Shown here in pieces: positions 48,500 through 58,822 of a stretch of DNA of 64,000 nt. The stretch is from Terebella lapidaria (Eukaryota; Annelida; Polychaeta; Terebellida; Terebellidae): contig OX424570.1 in the NCBI GenBank assembly GCA_949152475.1, positions 26,222,694 through 26,286,693 on the forward strand, read 5' to 3'. Within the stretch, counting starts at the first letter, position 1; the number at the start of each line of letters is the position of its first letter. The notes beneath the pieces are model-generated. The model was not told the DNA's origin and made no database searches. It worked only from the letters and a program-made list of their open reading frames with translations. The translations under genes and the position numbers were made by a program.

Positions 48500-50040
48500 C
48501 CCAAGAATTTTGTTGTCAAATTACATATTAAATGAAAAAATACATGAAATTACAAATTTCACCCGAGTATAGACTTCAAGAAAACAAAATACTCAGGATA
48601 CTTATAAGAATAGACCACACTGTACCATGTGTACCCAGATTACTATTTCACCAATGAAATAATACCACGAATATGACATTACGTGTATATAGCACTTGCA
48701 CATCTGGAAAATTTTTAACCACACTGGTTTGTGAAGAACATTGTAATGACCATTTTGCTATAAAATTTATCTTGCTGATCAAATTATTGTAGAGAATTTA
48801 GTCAAACAACAGAAATGTGTGATTCCATTTTTCGAATTCAATTTTTTTTCATATTTTTTTTGTCCCACTGAACCTGGTATCGTGGCCGAAGTGTGTACAC
48901 AAGCATATATACTATTTCGACAATAAATATGTACTGTTCCCCTATTCACTTGGATCACAGATGATTCATTCATATCTCCATACCAGGGATAGCTACAAGC
49001 CCCTTTTATTGTGTATATTAATCAGAAGCATATTTCGATGTAACTATTTGGTCGAGCTTCGTTTTCATTGGAAAATGATTTCTTCTTACTTTTCTGTCAT
49101 TGACACCATCACGATCTTGTGATACAGCTGGTGATAGGTTAACACACACAGTTTCAGCGAACACTACTGAATTGAATAGATTAAAATGCATATAAAAAGA
49201 TACAGTTTGCATCCTCCTTGTATTATCCTCATATTATCCTTGTCCTTGTATTATCCTCAAAGATTTACAGAATTTGAATTTCGGGAGCTCCAGTGAAACA
49301 TTTTTGAGCATGTTCAAAAGAATTATTGATGGCGCCGAATGTCATGTCGACCTGCTAAAACAGCCTGTTACATGTTATGTTTAGGTTACCGTACCTTAGG
49401 TGTGACTCTGATAGCTGATCATCTCTCTGTATGTCAACAGTCTTATACTTGATGACGAACCGCATGTAAAAATTGTGAACACGGAATGCGCCAGTTATCC
49501 ATCACTTATAGTGTGAATATAAAAGGTAACAAAATCATGAATTTGCAAACAAACAGGAGAATTTATCATATTCGCCATTGGTACCTTTGTGACATGCACA
49601 AGTTTTGTTGCTCTTGAATTGCAGGCCTGTACGTGGTGAACATTTTAATTTCTTTTCATGGAAAGAACCACGTGATTTATACATTTCCAGACCAAAATAT
49701 ATGCCTTCAATATTGCCTCTATGGAACTTTCAGTTAGTTTTTTGAATGTCATAGAGTGTTTTTAGAGGTAAGTTTCATTTTCTTTTGTTATTCATACTAG
49801 CTGTATGCATAGGTACTTCTGCTTAGACAGTGCTTGTTGGAAAAAAAGACATTCAAATGGGAGTTAACATATTGCTAGTTGGGTTATGATCTCGTTCTTG
49901 AAAGTCAAAACGGCCAAAACAGTACTCGGGCCTATCACTTTATCTGCTACCAGGTTGTTTGTGTGTGTGTGATGCAAGAAATTTGGCCTGCACTATATCA
50001 CGTCACTTTTATTTGCATATATTATCATTGTTGATCTATA
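48500..50040. other. Flank between the Penelope element and copy 3
   Basis: 48500-49200 aligns with 55790-56105 plus 58753-59080, i.e. the flank of copy 3 on both sides of its LINE. 49200-50040 is unique-looking AT-rich DNA with a fragment of satellite-related sequence near 49570-49630 (gacatgcacaagttttgttg). No gene was recognised. Confidence 0.55.
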
Positions 50041-50226
50041 TATACACACTCCATATCTATACAGCCATGATGAGTGTGTTTGAATATGTACATCATGATA
50101 ACTAGAAATATGCAAAAGAACTTTGTAGTTTGCTCTATCTTTTTCTCTCACAGTGAATATAAGACTGTGAACATAAACTTATGTTACACATTATTGCGTT
50201 CCCTTGATGACACGAAGGGCAAAACT

Positions 50227-53200
50227 ATGGGTTGGGCAGAAATAGCTGTAACAGTTTTGCTGTGTTTGGTCCATCGTGCATCTGCTATTGAGAAGATCAG
50301 GGTAAGTCTTGCGTAGTTTGAGCAAAACTTCAATCGAAATGGTGAATGACTCAAGACCCTAAAATTATATTTTTAGGAGACGGTCCCACAAGATGCCCCT
50401 TTAGAAAAATTGTCGTCCCTTCTTCACAAGATGTCTGCTCAGTTGGAAGGAATGGAAAATCAGGTTAAATGAGATTTCATTCAGCAGAATATTGGAATAT
50501 ACACTCGACTCATTCCTTTACTCTTTTTTGTTAAATTGTGCCTTCTCAATTTATTCAAACAAAACATGATCAGCTCGGAGATCTCAGCAGTCGGATGGAA
50601 GCAGTGGAAAAGCAGGTCAGTAGAGGGCATATATCACAGACGTTAAATAATAAGTTCAAAGCTTTATTCTAATGATGTCACTCAGGAATGGACATGTGTG
50701 TTACCTCTACCAACTGCTCATCATACCAGAATGACCAGCTGTCTGACATCAACAAGCGAGTGGAAACAATGGGAAAGCGGGTTAGTAGACGGCATATATT
50801 ACACATTTAGATTTACTAAAACTTTTCTTCTCATCCATTCACAGAAAATGAAAATGAATGTTACATTTCCTGTTTCGTGACACCAGCATGACGAGCTGGC
50901 TGACATCAGCAGTCGTATGGATGCAGTGGAGGAGCAGGTTAGTATATTTATAGTTCTTTCATAGGAGACGATGGAGTATATTTAGAAACTATGCTTCAAG
51001 CTACAAACAAAAATACACAACAAGTGCTACCTCATTTTATATTGCTCTACTGCAACATCGGGGAGATAATATTATTGCATTCAAAGTGTTGCATTCAAAA
51101 TTTCCATGCTAAATACTTATGTAACACATGCACTGTCAAGCGTACTGGAAAGCATGTTTGGCATTCGTTTCTAGTTGTTATCATTCTCATATCAGGCTGA
51201 TCTGAATTGAAATATTCTAGAATGTCTATCACAGAGAACTTAAACGGGTGCTATATGGACTTTCAAGGAATAGGTGATCGTGAATTATTCACCACTGAGC
51301 ATAATATGACATACAACCTCGTCCTGTATCATGCATGATATTCAGGCATCGACTGGACCAACATTTGTTCGCTGGGGAAGAAAGACGTGCGAAGGAACAG
51401 CTTCAACTATTGTGTACACAGGTGAAACACATTGAGGTGTTTGATATATGGAAAATCACCATCACTGTTCTCTTCCCTTTTCCAGTTTCAATCCTGAAAA
51501 TAAAATCGCATACACATCATTTCAATGCCTTGGCTTTCCACCGTTTTTCCCCATTACACCCCTCTGAACTGGTCCATAACGACGACTTCTTGACATGGAC
51601 ATCTTTGACAAATTTAATGCTTGGATTATGATCTAGATTTTATGGGGGAGGCTCACTGATGTATTCATTGAATCCAATTTATTAGAAACGAATCTTGAAC
51701 AGTGTATTTAGAATCCACAATTTGGAATGGTTTCTCCTCAGCTACCAATATTCACAATAATACCCAGGGGCCGGTCCAGGAATTAAGAATAGGGGGGGGG
51801 GGGGTGCTCTTCCTAAATGTACGTAATCTTGAAATATAGTGAGCGAGCGAAGCCTTATGCGGTCTGGGGGTTCGGGGGCGCCGTAAGACCCCCTAAAAAT
51901 TTTTGGAATTTAGTGTCTCTGAGATGGTTTCGAAGGTGTATTTTACAACTGTACCTTGTGAAATCAATAATTCGAATTTTACTTCAGAAGTCTGCTTAGT
52001 TCTGTTGTAAATGAAGGATAGATTTTCAAAAAAAGGAAGGACTAATAGTCCTACCATTCTAAGGCTGTTCTAAGGTTCCTATGCACCAGACATGGTGATG
52101 GTCAATCGTTTAATAATAAAGATGAGATATAATTGTCTTCAAAGTTATGCCGACATCAAGAGTTAGTTATACAGAACTCTGTCTGAAACAAATAAACAAA
52201 TAAGCCAGCTCGTCATGCTGGTGTCACGAAACAGGAAATGTAACTTTCATTTTCTGTGAATGGATGAGAAGAAAAGTTTTAGTACATCTAAATGTGTCAT
52301 ATATGCCGTTTACCTACCCGCTTTTCCATTGTTTCCACTCGCTTGTTGATGTCAGACAGCTGGTCATTCTGGTATGACGAGCAATTGGTAGAGGTAGCAC
52401 ACATGTCCATTCCTGAGTAACATCATTAGAATAAAGTTTTGAACTTACAATTTATCGTCTGTGATATATGCCCTCTACTGACCTGCTTTTCCACTGCTTC
52501 CATCCGACTGCTGAGATCTTCGAGCTGATCATGTTTTGTTTGAATAAATTGAGAAGGCACAATTATAAAAAAAGAGTAAAGGAATGAGTCGAGTGTATAT
52601 TCCAATATTCTGCTGAATGAAATCTCATTTAACCTGATTTTCCATTCCTTCCAACTGAGCAGACATCTTGTGAAGAAGGGACGACAATTTTTCTAAAGGG
52701 GCATCTTGTGGGACCGTCTCCTAAAAATATAATTTTAGGGTCTTGAGTCATTCACCATTTCGATTGAAGTTTTGCTCAAACTACGCAAGACTTACCCTGA
52801 TCTTCTCAATAGCAGATGCACGATGGACCAAACACAGCAAAACTGTTACAGAGTAAAGGAATGAGTCGAGTGTATATTCCAATATTCTGCTGAATGAAAT
52901 CTCCTGTGTATATGTGTCGGACTAGATTTATTATTGGAGGGGAGCGGTTGGGCCAACCAGGTTAGAGGAGTCAAGCAACCGAGCGAGGTGAGGTGGATAG
53001 GTTGCAGCTTACATGGCGTGGGGTCCGGAGCCCGCTCAAGGGCCCCAGAAGCCAGAGCTTTTTTCATATTCTGTGGTTGATTCTAAGCTCTCTTTGGCTC
53101 TGATTGAGTATTTTTCATTCCACACATGCATGTAAATATTGCTGGTATTTAAATTAATCTATCCCAAAACTACTCATTGTCACATTACATATTATATGTC

Positions 53201-54623
53201 ATATAACTTAAATTGGAATCAATTTCAAAATCAGCCAAATTTAGCATTCTTGTTTGTCACGCAAACTTGAAAGTATATCTCGAGATTGTCGGGAATATAT
53301 AAGAAATATGCACAGTTCAACAACATATACTTAAGAAAATTGCCGTTTTTCGTGCATGAAAACAGTGTATAGAGAATGATCAGCCTGTCTACATTGCCGG
53401 TTGCCACAGTATCTAGACAAATACCAATGACGTCATGAGACTGTGTGTAGAACTCGCCCGCAAGGCGGGCCGCTTTGAGGAGAAAATTGATGCGAGATTG
53501 ACTGGCCCGAGTTTGAATCTTGATTTGGCAACTCAATTTGGGCACGTAATACACATATTCAGACCCAAATTTGTACAATTTCTCATTCTATTGACAGAAC
53601 AAAGCTACTACAGAATAAATATTTTTTTTGGGAATTCTAGAAGTGATTATAATTTTAAAGAACTTATGATTAATGACACTCAATTGCATAATTATTGACC
53701 AACGAGTGTTAGGCCTATGTAACGCTGTAATTCACCTTAACATATTTCTGAGTCGCAGATTTTTTTGTTGAAAATATCTTTGGGGCTGTACTCCACCCCC
53801 CCCCCCCCCCCCATCCTGCCCGCGCTCCTCCCGGTCAAAAATATCGAACGAGAAAAATTACAATCATATTTCGTTACATAGGTGCATACCCACATTTCAC
53901 ATAGCTTCTTGCTCTTTTTTTTTTCTTTTTCTTCTCTTTTTCTTTTTTTTCACGGCCGAATAGGGGGGTGCGCGCCGGGTGCACCCCCCTTAAATCCGCC
54001 AGTGATACCAGTGGTTATAATAGTGGACGTTCTGGCAATGACCTTCACATTCACAATAATTTACAATATGATGTTACCACTAGCAGATTGTAGGTAATTG
54101 ATTGACAACTTGATCATTTTTTTATTTTCCTGCAGGTGTAGCTGCTGGCGCATGGGATGACAATTCGGGCAGTGGAGCTAACTTATTGTGCCTTACAAGA
54201 GATCCTACATTTGCCAACTATCACCCCACTATTTTTTATGGTTCGAATATAGTGGGAGCAGAATATATGTTAAGTTCTACTACCAACTTTCCATTTGAAA
54301 CTGAAGATCCACTACTCCATCACAATGATGTCCCGTGTGCCGTGTGTCAGGTGAACAACGGTTCCACCTCACTGATGATTCCTGGCAGAGCTGAGTGCTA
54401 CCCGGGGTGGAGGCTGGAGTACAGGGGTTACATGATGGGACCACATATAGACAAACACAGGGGCGAGTATATATGTGTAGATGCAAATCCGGAGGCTGGC
54501 TACAATGGAAGCGAGGAGGAGTTATCAGTGCTTCTGTACCCAGTTGATGGGCACTGTGGCTCACTTCCGTGTCCGCCATATAATCATGATTGGGAACTGT
54601 CGTGTGTTGTGTGCAGTCAATAA
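50227..54623 (+). CDS. Short-chain collagen C4-like secreted protein, copy 3 (intact)
   Basis: Exons: 50227-50301 (MGWAEIAVTVLLCLV, signal peptide), 50377-50463 (ETVPQDAPLEKL), 50565-50615, 50730-50780 and 50887-50937 (three 17-residue coiled-coil units), 51346-51421 (TFVRWGRKTC) and 54136-54623 (GVAAGAWDDN to SCVVCSQ, TAA). Phases fit: all coiled-coil exons are phase 0, and the 76-bp exon leaves one base that joins the last exon. The first coiled-coil exon has no AG directly before it; an in-frame acceptor nine bases inside (gatcag|ctcgg) would work. The product, about 290 residues, should be secreted and oligomerise through the coiled coil. The C-terminal domain has eight or more cysteines and an NGS glycosylation site. 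Family members are extracellular; the partner is unknown. The 2.7-kb last intron holds an inverted copy of the first exons. Confidence 0.83.
50246..50901 (+). repeat. Left arm of a ~650-bp inverted duplication (exons 1-5 of copy 3)
   Basis: From ctgtaacagttttgctgtgt (within the signal-peptide codons) to cagcatgacgagctggct this segment recurs as the reverse complement at 52203-52851. It includes exon 1 without its ATG, exons 2-4, the intervening introns and the first codons of coiled-coil exon 5. Confidence 0.95.
51766..51990. mobile_element. Possible non-autonomous DNA element end (ggggccggtccagg)
   Basis: The sequence caggggccggtccaggaatt, a poly-G run and gcgagcgaagcc with gggggttcgggggcgcc resemble a widespread type of non-coding repeat in invertebrate genomes. 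It lies in the last intron of copy 3. Classification is tentative, and its boundaries are not defined by terminal repeats here. Confidence 0.35.
52203..52851 (-). repeat. Right arm of the inverted duplication, inside the last intron of copy 3
   Basis: On the - strand it carries the signal-peptide remainder, the ETVPQDAPLEKL exon, the coiled-coil units and their splice sites, differing from the left arm by scattered single bases (for example caattgctcgtc against caactgctcatc). It has no start codon and no downstream domain exons, so it is not a second gene. The loop between the arms is about 1.3 kb. Confidence 0.94.
52852..52905 (-). repeat. Short direct repeat of 52575-52628 at the end of the right arm
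   Basis: Immediately after the right arm, agtaaaggaatgagtcgagt through gctgaatgaaatctc appears again, in the same orientation as its first occurrence within the arm. The junction at 52851/52852 thus jumps back by about 277 bp. Confidence 0.92.
52906..53789. other. Intron sequence, nothing recognised
   Basis: Part of the last intron of copy 3 between the inverted duplication and the C-rich element. Opposing short frames at 53231-53698 have no family motif. Confidence 0.4.
53790..54010. mobile_element. Possible non-autonomous DNA element (poly-C start, ccgccagtg end)
   Basis: A poly-C run at 53798-53812 is followed by pyrimidine-rich DNA (ttttctttttcttctctttt) and then the phrase gggtgcgcgccgggtgcacc with cccccttaaatccgccagtg. 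That last phrase, read in reverse, resembles the common ctggcgga start of non-coding repeats in several invertebrates. It sits in the last intron, 125 bp before the last exon of copy 3. Confidence 0.35.
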
Positions 54624-56105
54624 AAGGGAATTACCGAACATCAGCAAGGTATAATATAATACCTGTTTTGCATGATACGGAGGTTTTCCGCTTTCAACAC
54701 TTTGTATGTTCACAGCCTGAAAAGGCTGGTTGAAATTGCGTTTGATATATATCATGTTTGATTTTTGAGTATTGGCATTTCGCCATATTGGAAGATGTAT
54801 ATTAGCTTCAATAACAATGATAATTACAGACAATATTATTTTATATACTAAATATCATTGCAGATAGGCTCTCTAAATCATGATTGATTTAGACAATTTT
54901 TATTGCTGTAAAGATATCATACTATCTTCCTAGAATAGAATAAAGCAGTTTGTAACAGGCACGTCTCTTCTTTGAACATTTTGTCCCACTTATTATATGT
55001 GTTATAGGTTGGATGTCAAGTGATGAAAAATGTTCATTGTTCACCCATGTAGGAGTGTACTCAAAGTAACAAAGGAGACATATTGATGGTATTTTATCCA
55101 TCGCGGGTTTCTTCAGCACACAAGATAAAATGGATTGCTGTCGAATATCTATATTATATCTCTAGATAATACTGAAGCTGTTAGTAACATATAGGTATCA
55201 TTGATATCTTGCCGAAGTGATTAAATGTGTTATCAGTTCTATGTCAAGTGATAACCTGATGTGTATATGGTGCCTACGTGTATAGTGCAATAAAAGTAAC
55301 AATAAAGTCATAATGGCGATATGTTATCTATCACGAGTCTCTCATAAGTTATCTATCACTATACTCTTTAGAATATTAATATGAGCAGTTGGTAAAATAC
55401 ATGTTCCAGTGATATCATGGACAGCTGGTTATCAGTCTAACCCCAAGTGAACAGAAGAGACCTATCCAATTAAACAAGTCTAGATGAGTCTCTCGATTGC
55501 ACTATTACGCAGGTACTCTTTTGTAACATTGCTCAATGTTCAGATCTCATCATTTATTATTGTCTAAATATGACATAGTATGAAACACCAACAATGACCG
55601 ACAAGATTCACATTCCGAGTGTTGTCATTTGTTCAAGAAAATGTCATAGAGAAAATAATAGTGAATAACAATTGAGCAAGACATGGTTTCCAAAAAGATT
55701 TAGTCAATACCTATTGTATTTACACCAGAAACACGAACGAAGGATCCTCATGACTCCCGAGATTTTTCTTTCAAACTAGAAATACAAATATGCAAACTAC
55801 AAATACACCAATTGACAACTTTCACCATAGCTCAGACTCCATGAAGACAAAATACTCGGGATAATCATACGAACAGACACCATTGTAGATAAAATACTAT
55901 TTTTCCCACCAGTAATATAATACCATCAATATGACATGCACAATACATGTAGAGAGCACTTGTACATCTCGGGAAAACGTTTAGCCACATTTGTGTGTAA
56001 AGACCATTGTTATGAATAGCTTGATATCAAATTTACCTTGCTGATCAAATAGTTGTAGTGAATTTATTCAAACAGCAGGGGTTTGTGATTCTAATTTTCG
56101 AATTC
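54624..56105. other. 3' flank of copy 3, paralogous to the flank of copy 2
   Basis: Aligns with 42345-43545, then with 46220-46340, then with 48500-48830, so it lacks the satellite and the Penelope element that interrupt the copy 2 flank. It ends at a LINE insertion. Confidence 0.65.
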
Positions 56106-58752
56106 GATTTTTTTTTTTTTTTTTATTTAAACGTAATTTATTTCGCGAGGATTTTACACGCCTATACGGCACGAGGTAATCTCCTCGGCCAGAACAGATG
56201 AAGCATCTGCACAATACAACAACGAGCGAAAAGACATTCAATCAAACCTTTTTGTTTTCAAGATAAAACTCTGCAACGCAGCAAACAGTTCAACGTTTTG
56301 ATCAACGGTAAGTTCTTGATGTCCGTGTAGCAGACTATTTGCAATTGTTTTCTTCTGTGCTGGTGTGATGTTATTTACAATAAGGTTATCAATTACGATT
56401 GACATGAGGGGGGTACATGTGTCGTGCAATGACTGACGGGCAGATTGATAGGTCGGACAGTCGAACAAATAATGAATCGTGTCTTCAGTTCGAAATCCGC
56501 AGGTACCACATGATGACGTAGGTATAAAATTGTATTTCCTTCTATGTGCATTTAGGCCACTGAGACCCTTACGCATTCTGGCTTGATGAACAGGGGCGCG
56601 CCCTGTGCCATACGAATGCAACGGATTGCTCTCCGGAAATAGAGAGTCCTTCACCTTCTTTTTAAACATAGATAATGACGTAGAAGAACGTATGGATTGA
56701 TCTAAATCATTCCATGCTTTAGATGCAGAGGGAAAGAAAGAACGTTTGAACGATGCCGTTCTGGCTCGTGGTATCCGTATATTACCAGAACTGCGAACGT
56801 TGTAATCATGCGTGTTTGATACAAAGCCAGGACATATCTCACGTAAGTACTGCGGCGTCATGTTATTCAAAATTTTGAACATTAAATTCAGCTGGTAATA
56901 TTTGCGTCGCATCTTCAATGTGGGCCACCCAAGATCAGCTAAGAGCGCGATATGGCTTACTGAGGCATATGCTCCAGTGCATGTAATTGCGATTGAGCGC
57001 TGACATTTCTCCAACAATTCAATCATGGATAAATGTTTTGTAAACTCTTTCCTTGCAAGTTCTAGGCAAAATATTTGCCATGCGCTTCAGCATATTTATT
57101 GACGGACCAGCCTTTTTTAGTCGCTCATGAATGTGAATGTCCCAGGTCAGACGGTCGGTAAATATTACACCAAGGTAACAATGTTTGTCGACCCTACTTA
57201 TCAACTTACTGTCAAAGATTACTTGTCCATACTGTTCAGGCGACTGTTTCTTTGTAATTATCATCATCTTTGATTTTGCCGGGCTGAAGGATACCGCCCA
57301 CTTCAGGTTTGAAGATCAAGATTGATCTCAGCAATACTTTGCTGTGGATCTGTGATCACTTTCATTAAAGTTGTATCGTCAGCATATAAGTATATATCGC
57401 TGTGTATGTCCAAGGTAATGTCATTTATAAAAATCAGAAACAGTAGCGGTCCCAGGATCGAGCCTTGAGGCACTCCAGAATCGATAGTCAATAAAGTCGA
57501 ACTTTGCCCATTTATGACCACACAATGTTGTCTATGGGACAAGTAATCATTGATCCAAGATAGCATAGGCCCAGAGACACCAAACTTTTGTAGCTTGTGT
57601 ATTAGTCCCTTGTGCCACACTCTATCAAAAGCTTTGGAATATCTAGATATACCATGCAAATATCATGTTTGTCTTCAAGCGCTCTGTGAATATTATGAGT
57701 TATCATGAGCAGCTGATTCATCGCGGAGTCTAATGGCTTAAAGCCGGAGTTTCGCCACGTTAGCAACCGATTATCACAGCAATAGCTATACAGATGGTTG
57801 AAAACAAGGCGCTCCAAGACTTTACCCATTATAGACAGTAAAGACACTGGCCGATAGTTGGTCTTCATTTGATGATCACCCTTTTTGTATAAAGGGGTTA
57901 AATTGGCGATTTTCCATTTCTGCGGGAATGTACCCGTCGAAAGGGAAAAGTTGTACAATTCAGCCAAATACTCACTCACCGGGTGAGAAATATTTTTCAA
58001 CAATCTAGCACTGACTCCATCAGGCCCGTTAGCTTTACTAATGTCCAAGGCACAAATTATTTTGTGAACGTCATCCCTTGACACACTCAGATTTTCCAAA
58101 CGTGATCGCGTACAGAAGCGCGAGGGGGGGGGGGGGGAAGCCCCTGGCTCTTCAAATATAGAACACTGTTCGGCAAAATATTCATTCAGGAGTGTAGCTT
58201 TCGCAATTGCCGTGCAGTAAGCTACGCCCGAGTCCTGTAATGTTGGCACACCAGATTTAGCTTTCATGCCCAGCAAACTTTTGCTGATTTTCCAATATTC
58301 TTTAGGCGAACTGATGTTACTTAATCTTGTAACCATTCTATTGTTATACTCCTGCTTAGCCATACTTCTTACCATTTTAGCCCTGTGGCGTTTTTCCTTA
58401 AATATTTCATAGTGTTCGGGCTTACGGGAATGGCGATAGCGTTTGTGCCATCTATCCCGGACACTATCAGCATAACGACAGGCGCTAGTGAAGTATGGTT
58501 TATCATTCGGTCGTATGCAAACGTCTTTATACGGGATGAACATTTTCGCCTTGTCTATGATCAATCGGGTAATGGTCTCTGTATGCTCGTCAATATTATT
58601 GTCGGGTTGAAATGCAAACCCCGTGAGAGCCGATCGCAGACCAGCATAGTTTGCGTTAGAATAGTCCCAGATACTTCGGCGGTACGGCCGATCTCTAGAC
58701 AGAGAAAACGCTAGTGTACAGGAAATAATACATATTTTTATTTTGTATAATA
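56106..58752 (-). mobile_element. Jockey/CR1-like LINE, 5'-truncated, with poly-A tail
   Basis: The - strand carries a LINE RT region and ends in a poly-A tail (T run at 56107-56124 on +). Host words aattcga stand at both edges (about 56099-56105 and 58753-58760) and may be a target-site duplication. The paralogous flank of copy 2 at 48825-48860 is uninterrupted there. The element lacks its endonuclease. The reading frame is broken at least three times: near 57640 (one base lost), near 57290 (deletion at the end of the RT palm) and near 57015 (deletion before the C-terminal domain). The clade is judged from RT motifs only. Confidence 0.85.
56238..57026 (-). pseudogene. LINE ORF, C-terminal domain with cysteine motif
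   Basis: The frame reads LLEKCQRSIAITCTGAYASV, LMFKILNNMTPQYLREIC, ASKAWNDLDQSIRSS and then CGTCGFRTEDTIHYLFDC, a CxxC...H...C arrangement typical of the C-terminal domain of jockey-like LINE proteins. It ends KTKRFD with TGA. A separate frame at 57019-57267 carries the thumb region (SKLISRVDKHCYLGV, LKKAGPSINMLKRMANI). Confidence 0.8.
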
Positions 58753-58822
58753 ATTCGAATTTTTGTCCCACAACCTGGCGTTGTGACCGAACTGTGTATA
58801 CAAGCACACATACTATTTTCAT
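57303..58822 (-). pseudogene. LINE reverse transcriptase, split by a one-base deletion
   Basis: The upstream frame (to 57602) holds the linker (DKPYFTSACRYADSVRDRW) and the RT fingers: ISKANGPDGVSARLLKN, WKIANLTPLYKKGD, NYRPVSLLS and MVYLDI. One missing T near 57640 shifts the frame. The next frame (57303-57659) continues KAFDRVWHKGL, GVPQGSILGPLLFLIFIND and YLYADDTTLM with the catalytic YADD. A poly-G tract at 58124-58137 lies in the linker and translates as a proline run. Codons before about 58750 do not belong to the element. Confidence 0.88.

Noticed and set aside
52203-52851. A second, - strand collagen C4-like gene
   Set aside because: It holds only copies of exons 1-5 without the start codon and with no domain exons downstream. 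It is the right arm of an inverted duplication.
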